Shown in pieces: positions 10,441-20,850 of a stretch of DNA of 64,000 bases (positions are counted from its first letter, which is position 1; each line of letters starts with the position of its first letter). The position numbers and the translations under genes are program-made. Origin of the DNA: Zygnema cylindricum (Eukaryota > Streptophyta > Zygnematophyceae > Zygnematales > Zygnemataceae); assembly GCA_037447655.1 (NCBI GenBank), contig JBBHKE010003074.1, forward strand, positions 1 through 64,000, in the 5' to 3' direction. The notes beneath the pieces were generated by a model that was not told where the DNA came from, did no database searches, and worked only from the letters and a program-made list of their open reading frames with translations.

Positions 10441-11166
10441 ATTAGAAGTTCGAATGTGAAGAGGAGGAAAAAAATGAAGAGGAGAAACAGGATGAAGATA
10501 TTTTGGAGCTTCTCCACATCGATATTATAGGGAAGAGAGAAAAGCACACAAAAATTCCACAAAAACAACAGTGTGATTTTGGAGGTATAAAGGAGGTAAT
10601 GAGAAAGGAGTTACTTGAAGAAGTTAAAAATAATGAGGATATTTTCATAGATATTTTGGAGACAAAAAACTGGTCGAAAGAGAAGACTTCAACGGATTCC
10701 ATGGAAAGGTGAGAAGTGAATCTAGATGGGGCTCCAAAGGATAGGGTGAAGAGGAATATTTGATGAAAGGTTTAAGGGAGGAGAAATATTTTTTGGGAAT
10801 AAAAATAGAAAGTGATAGTGAAAAGAATTCCATGAGAGGGAGTGAGGAAAGTTCAAAAAATATGGTAATTATCATGGATAAAAATATGAGTTCAGAAGAT
10901 GTAGAATTTATGAGGAACTTAGTGGGGACTCTTGATTTAAGGAAAAATATAGGTGGTAATGGTTTTGATATCACTAATGAGAGTGATGCCATCTATAAAT
11001 GTGTGCTTGTAAATGGGTTAGCATCAGGTCAATGTTGCAAATTAGGGGATGTGTTGCAGATTAGGGATGGGGCTGGCTGTTTGAACTGTAAGACGGAATT
11101 TGTATTTTGCTCGGATGAAAAAGGGATGAGGTGGATAAAGTCCTTGCTCCAAGAGCTCTGATTTAT
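10441..11166 (+). pseudogene. CopN1 patched pol remnant
   Basis: After the zinc knuckle an acidic region includes KIPQKQQCDFGG, matching the segment just before the protease in Cop9. The stretch from about 10760 to 11161 is then collinear with scattered pieces of copia RT/RNase H: EEKYFLGIKIESD (RT thumb), VIIMDKNMSSEDVEFM (the RT-RNase H linker), GGNGFDITNESDAIY (RNase H first strand with Asp), VLQIRDGAGC, and MRWIKSLLQEL. The intervening catalytic parts (YVDD, the DTG protease site, integrase, RNase H Glu) are gone. CopN2 keeps the same mosaic in one long open frame. Confidence 0.75.
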
Positions 11167-11374
11167 GAAAAGCAGCATGCAAAATAAAATGTGTGATCAA
11201 CAAGATGCAATGTGTGATTTGGCTCATCTAATACACTTCTTTAAACTCAGGGGTATTCACTTAAAGTTTTATAAGAGAAAAAGAAAGAAAAAATAATAAT
11301 AATAATAATATTGTTTTGCTTTTGTTTATTTTTGTGTGTGAGCTGAGAGAAAAAAGACTAGAAAATAAGAAGAG

Positions 11375-12508
11375 TGTTGATATTTGTGTCTTTTCTAGGT
11401 CACTATTAGGATAGAAAAAGAGCAGAGGCAGTCTGCCTCTAACTCCCTTCTCCAAGGCCCCACACTTGTTGTAGTCACTGAAGGCTCGATAGGGAACTAG
11501 AGTCATGGCTGCCAAGGCCCTCTAGAATGATAGGGAGTAGATTTGGCTTATTTACCAAAATAATATCTGGCGGACTTAGTAATTAATCCTGGTACCTATA
11601 GTCCGACAGGACACCGCCGTTAGCTTTGTCTGTTAAGTCTAGGACAAGTGCTGAAATCTATAAATATTGTTAGGTATTTTAACACATGCACGTAGGACAT
11701 TTTATTTAACTAATGAAGCGTATCGTAGAACATAGAACCTCTTATGTACTATAGAACCGCACGAAATAAATGCTGCAAACATTTATTTCGACGGTCCGGA
11801 TAAAAAACCGATTTAAATCGACATCCTTGGTGCGAGCCGGTATTTTGGAATGGCCGCTTTGGCGTTTTGGGGCGTCGCCAGTCTGGATGACACATGGCAA
11901 TATCTTGGAGTATTGAGGGATCTCCGAAACGCAAGATGACAAGTCTAGATGTGACAAATGTCATATTATGGCGATGCCGTACAATGACCGTACATAAAGT
12001 ACTCCTACACCTGTACTTGTGTTTAGGTACACTCATATGATTGGCTCGTACCTCAATACTAGGGGGCTTAGAGACGGGTTTTAAGACTTAGAATATTTTG
12101 GTAGGTAGCCGCCTCTCTCCCATAAAACATTTGTAAAAATCAGCAAACTTTGCCATTGAATATCATCTCATTCAGTTGACCATTTTCATTGATTTTTTTT
12201 GCTCCAGACTCAAGGGAAACCACGTTTTAAAAGGGTGTAGTTGGATAGAGTCTTTGCCTCCGAGGGTGGCATTATTTCTATGAGAAAGTCAAAGTGGGGA
12301 ATGTTATCCAAAATTTATATTCTAGCTTTGCATTCTGTGGGGGAACTGAGCACACACAAAGTCTTCTTTTACAGTGGTGAAGCTCTATTGGGGTCTGAAT
12401 GTCAAGGTGTAACTCATTTGGGTTTGTATCAACTTGGAGTCGGCACTTTGAAAATAAGCTTCTTTGGATTTGCAAATTCTATGGAGGAATGGACCCTATA
12501 GGATTAGA
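11375..12508 (+). repeat. CopN1 3' LTR (1134 bp)
   Basis: Starts TGTTGATATTTGTGTC after the purine tract GAAAATAAGAAGAG and ends ATAGGATTAGA, where the expected terminal CA is mutated to GA. GCCCC follows at 12509-12513. It carries the GAGGCAG block, tRNA-like module (about 11565-11640), GACGGTC, a mutated G-box (ACACATGGC) and GTAC cores, as in the left LTR. Confidence 0.92.
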
Positions 12509-12513
12509 GCCCC

Positions 12514-12776
12514 TTGCCATCTCCGAGGATTGGAGGACGAAGCAACTTTCCACTTAACTTACTTTGCCGTCCCTCCTTCCTGTTCATCGGCTTGTATTTT
12601 GTCATCCAAGATTAGGAGCGTCTTTGTTTGCGATTATTGCCGCCAATGTTGGGATCAATCATGTCTTTCGCCTTTTGGGAGCCAGGCCCTCAACCCTCAA
12701 TCACCTGGTTTTGTGGGAGCTGCAAATTGGGCGGGTAATGATTTCATGTCTTAGTCAAGATTGACTTAAAGGGGGG
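12514..12776 (+). pseudogene. Gyp1 3' coding tail and polypurine tract
   Basis: Continuation of Gyp1 beyond the CopN1 target duplication. A 66-codon open piece at 12564-12764 ends just before TTGACTTAAAGGGGGGGAA, the polypurine tract that would prime plus-strand synthesis. I recognise no chromodomain or other named domain in it. Confidence 0.55.
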
Positions 12777-14180
12777 GAATTTGGGATCTCTGCCCGATTA
12801 CCAAAACAAACCCCCTTTTTCCGGCCAGATGGGAAAGGAAAGTGGAGGGGGTATCTTTTTCACCTTCCCGTTCATTCCTTTCCATTTCCTGTCTAATTAT
12901 CTCCTATGCTTTGCACGCATGTTTGAGAGAGGGATGGGGAAGCAAAAATGGGCATCATCACCATCACGGGAAGCATCTGAATTTGGGATTATTTGCAAGA
13001 CTCTGGTGTAGACTATTTCTGGCTGTGGGCCTTTATCAAGTGTTTTTTCTTGGCACGCTCGATAGTTGTCAAGCTCGTGTGCGTTTGCGGCACACCTTAA
13101 TTTCCCTAAGGTTTTTCGGGCCTCTTTCTACCCCGTACGGTCATCAGAGTACGGAAGAGGGTGTGCACCAAACCGGAGAAGACTCTTGTATTTCCTAAAT
13201 TGAGCAGAAAGCACTTTATTTTGCACGTAACGGAGGTCCAACGACTAGGTTTTTTTGCTTCAAATATTACAATTTTGTTACATGCAACCAGTTGTCATTA
13301 GCCCCAGTGGGAGGTAGATGGTGGAACGCAAGGTAACTTTTCAGATTGTCCTCTAATTTTTGCTATTAGATGTCTGTAGAAATTCAGTTATGGTCCAACT
13401 GACGAACGGTACATTATTTACATCAAGTCAAAGTTTGGCGTTTTCGCGTCATTTTCAATACTTTGTTTTATAATAGTGGAACGAATTTTGACTATCAGCC
13501 GCAGAACTAGCCAAAGTCAGAAGTATGACTTTTTGCCCTAAATGTAGTACGACTTACTTTGTCTTATGTCAGTTCGATAGCATTTGCTTTCCGCTCATTG
13601 GCTCTTGGGATTGCTTTGGCTTTTGGAACAGAAACTAGACAAATTTGGTTATATAAGGCACTTGGGGCAGAAGGAGACAGGTAAACCTCAGTGTTTTTGA
13701 CTTTATTGCCATCTTGGATTTGAATCTGTCTTTTGTGGAGATCATAGTTTGGGCGTGTAGTTGGCACTATCCATCTTTTGGGTGATTTTTGACTTTTTGC
13801 TGTTTAAAACTGAGAAGAGGCTTGTCAGTCTTGAGTTGCGGACACCGAGTGGTGAAAGAGGATCCTACCAATGTTCCGTACCATCGAAGAGGTTTGTCCT
13901 TCTCTTTCTATCATCGTTTATCGCGGAGTATGTTGACCTTGCTTCGTTATTTTCCTTAAGTTTATCTTTTATTCTCTTTTATGGGGCAAGGTGAAATTGT
14001 TAAATTTAAAACGGCCAATTCTATTTCTTTTCTATATTTTTACGTGGGAGTTCATTTGTGTCTTTTTAGTAGTTTTTTTTTTGGTTTCGGCCGATTTTGG
14101 CTAGAATAAGCTGGTAGAATCCCGTTGATTATGACGTTTTGAGGGAGCATTTGTTAAGACTTCCCATGGTAAAGTAAAAA
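12777..14180 (+). repeat. Gyp1 3' LTR-type sequence
   Basis: Follows the polypurine tract and matches copies at 53100-55785 and 59873-60405. Two modules are visible: a proximal part (TTGGGATCTCTGCCCG .. GGCACGCTCG, 12777 to about 13055) and a distal part starting at TTGTCAAGCTCGTGTG (about 13056). The distal part has a TATA-type motif TTATATAAGGCAC at 13649-13661, also present in the copies at 53681 and 55211, which is the likely promoter. GTTGGCACTATCC follows the promoter by about 100 bp in all three copies. I could not fix TG..CA ends. Confidence 0.65.
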
Positions 14181-14185
14181 ATTGG

Positions 14186-14467
14186 GATCTCAGCCCGAAT
14201 GCCAAAACCAACCCTTTTTTTCCCGCCAGATGGGAAAGGAAAGGGGAGGGGGTATCTTTTTCACCTTCCCATGCATTCATTTCTATTTCCTCTCCGATTA
14301 TCTTCTATGTTTTGCACGCATGTCTGCGAGAGGGATGGGGAAGCAGATATAGGCATTATAACCATCACGAGAAGCATTCGCATTTGGGGTTATTTGAAGG
14401 ACTCCGGTGTATACTATTTTTGGATGCGGGCCTCTATCTGATGTTTCCGAAGCACACTCGACAAGGC
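14186..14467 (+). repeat. Gypsy LTR fragment (proximal module only)
   Basis: TTGGGATCTCAGCCCGAATGCC and the following approximately 280 bases repeat the proximal module at 12777, ending at GCACACTCGAC, where Cop3 begins. The tandem layout (proximal-distal-proximal) suggests recombination between gypsy LTRs. Confidence 0.7.
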
Positions 14468-14479
14468 AACTTTTTGCAT

Positions 14480-14886
14480 GACCAGGAGATAAGGGTGTTT
14501 CCCAAGAATTTGCAAGAGCCAGTTGAAATCTCATCTTGTGCCCAATCTAAATATACAAAACATGTGAGAGCGCTAGAGCTAGAGGAGGGGTATTAAGGCA
14601 AAGAGATTTAGTGCCTTATAAAAAACGAAAGACACGTTAGGCTGCAGCAAGATGATCAAAGGAAGGACGTTAGGGGCATTTTCTAATTTTAGGGACAACA
14701 AACATGTTTGGCAGCTAGAGGATGAAGGGAAGGAAGTTGGGGGGATTCACAAAGTTTAGGGACAACTGTGGCAATGTCGGGCAGCTTGCATGGCGTACAT
14801 AAAGGCCCCGACCATTGAGCAGTAAGTAACATGAAAGGAGGGGGAGAGAAGAGAGTCACTGGCATGAAGGAGAGGGGCATTGGCAT
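14480..14886 (-). pseudogene. Cop3 RNase H remnant
   Basis: Fragments in changing frames: AQWSGPLCTPCKLPDIATVVPKLC corresponds to the copia 'Y-R-S-L-V-G-A-L-x-Y..T-R-P-D-I-A' connection, then LHPLAAKHV, and nearer the left end DWAQDEISTGS..FLGKH, the 'SDADWAGD..RKSTSGY..FLG' region with the catalytic Asp. Order and spacing fit RNase H; the sequence is far from functional. Confidence 0.6.
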
Positions 14887-15049
14887 CTAAAGGAGTGGAA
14901 AGGGAGGAGTAATCCACCATGCCAAAGCGTTCTAAAAGGCCAAAAATAATGGTCTCTTGAGAAAAAGTAAGGGTTCGAGTTGAGCGATTACGAGAAAATT
15001 AAATGTCCAAATTATAGGTGAGTTCATCTAGATCGGCCATGTCAAAATG

Positions 15050-15760
15050 GTTTTAAATGAGGGTTTCGACAATAGAGATTTCAGAGAGGGAAGGACCAAT
15101 GAGAAAGAGATCATCAACAAAGATGGCAACAATGATCAAGTAGGCGCCAAAGACAGAAAAGTAAATGCTAAAATCGGTAGCTATTCGGGTAATTTTTTTT
15201 TCCTTATAATGGCATTTATAGTATGGTTAAGTACACGTGGGGATTACTTCAAGCCATTAATAGTTTTAATAAGATGGCATACGAGATGTTCAGATCCAGG
15301 GGAAATATAGGCATCAGGTTGAAGCAAAAATGTCCTCGGATAAAATCCCATTGAAGAAAGCATTCTTAACATTCATTTGTTGTGCATCAAAATCATGTTC
15401 AACAACTAAAGCAAGTAAAAAATGTAAAGATGTCAATTGTGCAAGTCGAGCAAAAATTTGAGTGAAACTCATGCCTTTAATTTGGGAAAAGCCCTTCGCC
15501 ACTAAGCGAGATTTGTACTTTTCCACCGATCTATCCGCCTATTATTTTACACGGAAGACCCATTTGGAGCCAACTACCTTACATCCAAAAGGAAGGGGAA
15601 CAAGCTTCCATATTTTGTTGGAAATAAGGGCATTGAATTTGGCATCGGCAACAATTTTCCAAAGGGAGGCATCAAGACGTTTTAGGGCGACTTTGAGAGA
15701 GAGGGGTTGAAACAAGAGAGGTAGAGGCCCCAGTTGAGTTAACATAAGCAAGAGTGGCAT
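15050..15760 (-). pseudogene. Cop3 reverse transcriptase
   Basis: 15760-15542 gives the N-terminal part (ALISNKIWKLVPLPFG, VVGSKWVFRVK). 15526-15314 gives YKSRLVAKGFSQIKGMSFTQIFARLA and MNVKNAFFNGILSEDIF. At about 15060-15130 the palm motif reads VAIFVDDLFLIG, with both catalytic Asp retained. Frame changes separate the pieces. Confidence 0.78.
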
Positions 15761-16142
15761 GGAAGGGTCAAAAATAGGGGAAGGCTCAAAAAGAGTTGTT
15801 TGGGAAGATAGGGGGGGGGAAAGATTGTCAAAAAAATGATTATCTTCAAAAATAGTGAGAAATGAAGTATGATCTTCGGAATTTGTGACAGGATGGAAAG
15901 GAAGGGCGGTTGATTGGCTGGCACAAGTGGTGAGAGCAACCGGTAAAGTAAGGGGGAAAGGAGAAGGTGGAAGAAGAGGAGGAATTGAAGAGGGTGAGGG
16001 GAAAAAGAGGGGAGGATTAAGAATAGTCGGCTAACTAAAGGTAGAGGGGTTGGATAGTGTAAGGTAGGAGAAGTCAGATGGTTGAAGAGATTGGGAGGGA
16101 AAGTTTAAGGGAAGAGGAGAGTGGAAGGTGAGGGAAGGAAAA

Positions 16143-17026
16143 TTAGATAATGAGGGAAGAGGGGAAGAGAGGGACGTGCGAGACAAGGTTTAGAGAAGTG
16201 GCGTTTTGTTGAAAGTCACTTCTTTGGTGGTGATGACGAAACGTTGAGAAGGACTCTAGATACTGTGCGTTTTGGAGTATCGAGCGTACCCAACGAATAT
16301 GCCACAAAATGCGCGAGCGCCCCATTTGTCGTCCGATTGGAGTACATCTTTGTACAACGCTTCACATCCAACGATTCGAAGGTGGCGTATATCTAGTTTA
16401 ACAGAGGACTACACTTCCATTGGAGTAGATTTGGGTAATAGTGGGATAAATATTGTCTAAGTAATTTGTGCAAACAACAGCCTCTACCCAAAATTCATAC
16501 AGCAAATTTGAAAAGTACATCATGGAGCGTGCCATTTCATTTAATCTGCGATTGTACCTTTCTACGAAGCTATTTTGGTGGGGCATGTGAGACAGCGTTA
16601 AGTGGCACGCGATTCTATGATGCGTGAGAAAATTAGAGAATTGATTGGCAAAAATTCGCCACCATTGTCGCTTTGAAAATCCTTGATTCGTTTACTATAA
16701 AAAAAAAATTCCAACACCTTAAATTCCTGAAATCGTGCATACACGTTAGATTTAAGACAGATTGGAAACACGTGTGAAAACCGAGTGGCGTGGTCAATGA
16801 ATGTGAAAAAATAAAGTGATCTAGTGAAGTTGCGCGTGCGCATAAGACCACACTTGTCACCATGTAAAAGTGCAAGTGGTTTAGTGATTAGTGTAGTGCT
16901 AGTGGGAAATGAGTGACAAGGCATTTTGCCTTGTACGCAACTATGACAAAAATCCAAAGATTTGTTAGAAAACGAATTTAGTCCGGTTACAATATTCGGT
17001 AAGGTACACAAACTGTCGCTATTCAA
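16143..17026 (-). pseudogene. Cop3 integrase
   Basis: 17026-16598 carries the end of the HHCC zinc-binding region (LDFCHSCVQGKMPCHSF), LALLHGDKCGLM (first catalytic Asp region), YFFTFIDHATRFSHVFPI and FQSDNGGEFLPI (second Asp). 16586-16398 continues with MPHQNSFVERYNRRLNEMARSM, which keeps the catalytic Glu (VERYNR). 16325-16143 holds the C-terminal copia motif region (ARAFCGIFVGYARYSK in a neighbouring frame). The integrase core is thus recognisable with D, D and E present despite broken frames. Confidence 0.78.
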
Positions 17027-17049
17027 ATGACCATATGTAAAATGCCATA

Positions 17050-17880
17050 TTGGAAAATTTTCGACGCTAGCATTTAAAACAAATATCTTTGGCGTACAAT
17101 AAGATTTTAAAATTTACATAGAATCTTGTGTTACGCCAAAACCAACAGTAATAATGTCTTTTCTAAAACGTTACTCTATCATTATTACATTCAGCTTTTA
17201 AGCCGTCAAAAGTGGCGACTTTGACAAAAAAATAAATTCTAGCTAGACCTAATGCAAAAAAAACGTTTCGAATGCGAACAAACGCATTAGGGACGTGTAT
17301 GTCACTTGAATGAGTGGGCAATAAAATGCACTCATCTCCTTAGCAAATTTGCATGGGAAATGATAAAGGACAAAGGTGAGTAAACCAGTCGGATCTTGGT
17401 GAAAGGTGATGACTAGCACCACTGCCGATTAGCCGGTCGTAAGGGGTTTGAGATAAAAAAACGTACCCTTATGTAAATCGAGTGTCCAGCGTGACAGGAT
17501 TTGCAATATGATGAGCAACATTGCCATATCTGAATTTTGGTGATTGGAGAAGTACATATGGGGTAGCTACTACAGTGGGAGAATTATAGGGAAATTGTGA
17601 GGAGGAAGCCACCGACCAAGGGAGGTTAACGGATTTTGAGGAGGCATAGTGCACTGCGACAACAAAAGATTGTGGGAGGTATGGAGAAGGGGAATAATGG
17701 TAAGGATAAGGAATATTTGGAAGGAAAAAAGGGTATGGAGGGAGTGGGGGGGTGGGAAGAACCAATGGAGTGGCATAGGCAACTTTGGCATCCCCTCCAT
17801 TTTTAGGGGGATTTGAAGCCTCGGTTACCTTGCGCCTAGCCAATTTTTGACATTTTCAATGGCATGTTCTTTTGTTTTGT
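17050..17880 (-). pseudogene. Cop3 Gag C-terminus and protease remnant
   Basis: 17843-17469 is a Pro/Tyr-rich linker (LPTPPLPPYPFFLP, then YSPSPYLPQSF). Just upstream, at about 17885-17840, a zinc knuckle is legible with its cysteines mutated (YYKTKEHAIEN). Around 17444-17412 the protease motif reads RLIGSGASHHLS, where LIDSGASHH is expected, so the catalytic Asp is Gly. The protease continues as HVPN..RNVFFALGLARIYF, the usual 'VPN..NVLYVPGLS-N-L' segment. Confidence 0.6.
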
Positions 17881-17887
17881 AGTATAC

Positions 17888-18600
17888 TCAAGACACACGA
17901 TACACCCCCCCCATGAGTTTAGATCTTTTATTTTCAGCAAGAAAAGCATTTGAATGTGAGGAATTTGTAGCAAAAAAAGAGAGAATTTTGGTCTCTTCAT
18001 GCAAAAGATTTATACAAAGGGACTGAAAAGGAATAGATTGGTCTAAATTGTCAAACGAGGAAATAAAAGGGGAAAAGGTTTCAAAGAGTCCTCCCAAAAG
18101 GGTAGAGGAGTGGTCCTCGTCAAAAAGGTGCACCCCTATCATGGTGCACTCTCCGACCGACAATTACACCGTGCTTATCCAGTATTGCATGCAGTCCATA
18201 TGTTTTTTCATGGAATTGACAAAACGCTCATTTTTGAATTCGGCGGGCGGCCCATCCAGTTTGAATGTCACCCGCTTGGAGACGATTACAAGCCTCGGCA
18301 AAAGAGGAGGTGCCGCAGATAAGACGAGTGTGCTCTGTAGTACATAGGCGAGCGTGCGCATCCTCATCCTTTTGTTTCATGTAGCTATTTCCGACTCTTT
18401 TTTAGCTTTTTCTGTAGGCATATCAGTAGAAGCAATCATATGAGGTTTTGAAATGCCTATAAAGTGGTCCTCAATCTTCTCGTGCTTGAAAAAATGCATG
18501 GTGGAAAAAGACCAATCACATAAGTTTTGGCCATCAAACTTTTAGATGCTATTAGTTGTGGCACGGTTGAGTCCACAACCTATTGGAGGTGGATTGGCGA
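17888..18600 (-). pseudogene. Cop3 Gag
   Basis: 18163-17888 contains TLLGGLFETFSPFISSFDNLD and PFQSLCINLLHEETKI, the copia Gag (UBN2/retrotrans_gag) 'L-x-G-L-P-x-x-Y-x-x-F..L..L-L-x-H-E' pattern. Upstream pieces up to about 18560 read LDGQNLCDWSFSTMHFF-like and IGISKPHMIAS in mixed frames, the N-terminal Gag region. The start is not determinable. Confidence 0.65.
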
Positions 18601-18619
18601 ACGCTATGAAATTATACAT

Positions 18620-19121
18620 AAGAGAAAGATCAATGCATTAAAAAGAGAAATTGAATTGAAATTGGGATGATTTAATTAAGTGAGAAACTCACTTATATAC
18701 TATTAACACAGTGTTAATACTATGGAGTCTAAGCGCTCTTTGGTGCGCTGTAAAAAAAAGGATCCAAGTCTAGATTCTAATAAATGTATTCGAGATTCTA
18801 AGAGATTGACGTTAAGACTAGATTGTCATATACGCAGTCTAGATTCTAAGGGATTGACTTTAGGGCGACAATGTACAATGTAATTAAGACCTTAAGTAAT
18901 GATGTAGAGTTAAGCGACAAGAAAAAGTACGACAACACAAGCAATAATATGAAAGAGAATCAAGACAAGGAGAAATAAACGGTCGTAAGTCCAAAAGAGA
19001 CCGTCGCTTAAAGGAATTTTACGGACGAAGTCAGAGAGAGGATCGATGTATTAATGACAAGTACACCCTAGAAAAAAAGGATAAAAGGAGACGGACGCTA
19101 TATGACCCTTAACTACTATAA
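18620..19121. other. Unassigned, A-rich stretch
   Basis: No recognisable coding sequence. TCTAGATTCTAA occurs at about 18771 and 18837 inside a weak repeat (CTAGATTCTAA.. GATTGAC). It may include remains of the Cop3 5' LTR, but I found no matching 3' copy. Confidence 0.3.
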
Positions 19122-19770
19122 CCAACATTGTTAGTGGCGAGAAAATGGACAAACTGCCACACATTGTGTGTACCGCAATAACCTGAGATGTTTGGAAACA
19201 ATGTTAGTTAATAAATTAGGTTGGGCAACACTATTAGTTGGGAGGAGGTCAAAAAAAAGCATGCAAAATTTTCATCGACTACAAGGTATTTCCGATCAAA
19301 TGGGATACGAAGTAGTGAAAACAATAATATTAATGCCAATAGAGAAAACGAGCATTCCAAGAAATGTTGTTACAAGAGTGCTATATATTGGCTTGGGTCA
19401 CTTCTTTCATCTTAGACGACCTAGGTCTTAAAAGATGTCCATACCTACTCTTGTTTTAAGTTTGTTGCAAGGAAAACCTCATTTACATCGCACACTTCAA
19501 TCTTTTCCTTCAAACTTTCCACAATTTGTTATATTGACGGAGCACATTCAGAGTCACCATGGCATGCTCTTGAGAAATGCTGACGACGAAGATGTACGGC
19601 CATGTACTTTTTGTATTTTCACCTCAAACCACATCCTTCACAATTATCTTCTCAAAGTCTAAAATTGTGTGATCGAATAGAACTGTAACATTTCAAAGGC
19701 ACTTATCGGACCGCTTTAACCGGGAGGATGTCAATGTTTTCCTTCCCAAAAAAATTATAAAAGAGCTCTA
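19122..19770 (+). repeat. Direct repeat copy 1 (about 0.64 kb)
   Basis: Begins near GTTAGTGGCGAGAAAATGG and is highly similar over its length to 22246-22883: shared blocks include ACACATTGTG, TTGGGCAACACTA, GGGATACGAAGTA, TCACTTCTTTCATCTTAGACG, and GACGACGAAGATGTACGGCC. Both copies read G-L-G-H-F-F-H-L-R-R-P on the + strand, but the frame is interrupted and I recognise no protein. They could be LTRs or copies of a dispersed repeat. Confidence 0.7.
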
Positions 19771-20846
19771 CCATAAACAAAGGAGTCCTTGGAGATTTTC
19801 CAACTTCTATCTTTAGTTTGTAATCCTTTGTTGGTCTCCAACAAATTGGTATTTCAAAATTTCATGCTGATTTTGAAATTTTGGCAGTTGCCCAGTTGAA
19901 AACCCTACCCACAAATGCAAACATTGGTTTTAACCCTTTTTGTCCCTTACGCTATCGCTCATTTTCTAAAATATAATCACTTCCCTTTCACTCAGAAATT
20001 TAACTTGTTTATGTCTACTGTCACTAAAATTATTCTTACGTTACACAACAATGATTTGCAATAAATGGAACACACTCTACTTTTTGATGATGAAAGAAAC
20101 ACAACAAGGACGAAAACTCAAAATATCATCCACTTTCCAAATGAAAACTTTAGTGGAGTGGACATTAACGTTCAATGTGGAGCTTCACACAAATATCTTG
20201 AGGATTTGTTGTTTGAAATGCATATCTCAACCTTTCTACATCTCCAGTATATGTGGAAAATATGGAACCGACAAAAACAGGAGCGAGCATACAAATTATT
20301 TTGTCCAGTTCGGCTTCCGAAAGACTTCGAACATGGCGGTCCATAGTTGAAGATGGTAATCTCACGATCTTTTTCTTAAGTTCAGTCTCCAGACGGACGA
20401 CGTGTATGCATTTATTATTATTATCCCAAAGATTATTCATCAAATAATCCACCCGAGGAAGAAAAAACCCAAACAAACGTACAAAAAAAGCAAAAAACCC
20501 AATTGTGTTACCATGTTGGTTCTCAACTTTCAAAACTATAGTTTCAACTAGAGTTTGTAGTTTAAGCTGAAATGAACTAATATCGGGGTTTTTCAATAGG
20601 CCGCAAAAAATTAAAAAGTTGTCCATATTAAAAAGAGGAGCTCAATGTTCAAATAAGAATGTCGTTTAACTTTTCTGCGATAATAAGGTATTTCTTATCA
20701 CAAACAAACATAGCACTACATTCAACATTAACATTGCCAGAAAAATAACGAGCTTTCCAAACAATAATGTTGTTGCTTGGCTTGACCACACCTTTCATCA
20801 CAGCATACCACATTCTTACTTGTAACACAGTGCAGGTTTTTTAATG
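19771..20846. other. Unassigned segment between the direct repeats
   Basis: AT-rich. A 153-codon frame on the - strand (20626-20165: LRLETELKKKIV-like, SEAELDKIICMLAPVF) and a + strand frame at 20065-20346 overlap each other. Neither resembles a family I know, and codon patterns do not favour one. Probably internal sequence of an unknown repeat. Confidence 0.3.
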
Positions 20847-20850
20847 GTAC

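Larger units (their letters stand above)
7259..12508 (+). mobile_element. CopN1: non-autonomous copia-derived retrotransposon
   Basis: Two LTRs (7259-9430 including a nested solo LTR; 11375-12508) flank about 1.94 kb of internal sequence and are bounded by GCCCC duplications. With the solo LTR removed the left LTR is 1137 bp and the right 1134 bp. The internal region has a primer site, a decayed gag and a patched remnant of RT/RNase H. There is no protease active site, integrase or YVDD, so the element could only have moved with proteins supplied in trans, presumably by Cop2/Cop4-type elements that share its LTR and pol sequences. Confidence 0.92.
4215..14180 (+). mobile_element. Gyp1: Ty3/gypsy element, 5' truncated, interrupted by CopN1
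   Basis: Order on the + strand: a pre-RT linker homologous to the one in Gyp2, RT, RNase H, integrase, then after the CopN1 insertion (7259-12508) the remaining 3' coding tail, a polypurine tract (AAAGGGGGGGAA, about 12767) and LTR-type sequence. The two halves rejoin at the duplicated pentamer GCCCC (7254-7258 and 12509-12513). Gag and protease are missing. Gyp2 has the same linker immediately after a methyltransferase domain, so Gyp1 may have lost such a domain with its 5' end; that is inference. Confidence 0.85.
14468..18620 (-). mobile_element. Cop3: heavily decayed Ty1/copia element
   Basis: On the - strand from right to left: gag (18600-17890), degenerate zinc knuckle and protease (about 17880-17050), integrase (17026-16143), RT (15760-15060) and RNase H (14886-14480), truncated on the left by the gypsy LTR piece. 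I did not recognise its LTRs. Its protein sequence differs from the other copia groups here (Pro-rich Gag C-terminus; integrase with HSFPTSTT), so it is a separate lineage and probably among the oldest insertions. Confidence 0.82.

Noticed and set aside
12777-13200. Two long + strand ORFs after Gyp1 integrase as a chromodomain or envelope gene
   Set aside because: They lie beyond the polypurine tract in LTR sequence that recurs at other sites, and the frames are not kept in the other copies.
20165-20626. 153-codon - strand ORF as a host gene
   Set aside because: No recognisable domain, overlaps an equally long + strand frame and lies between repeat copies; not enough to call a gene.
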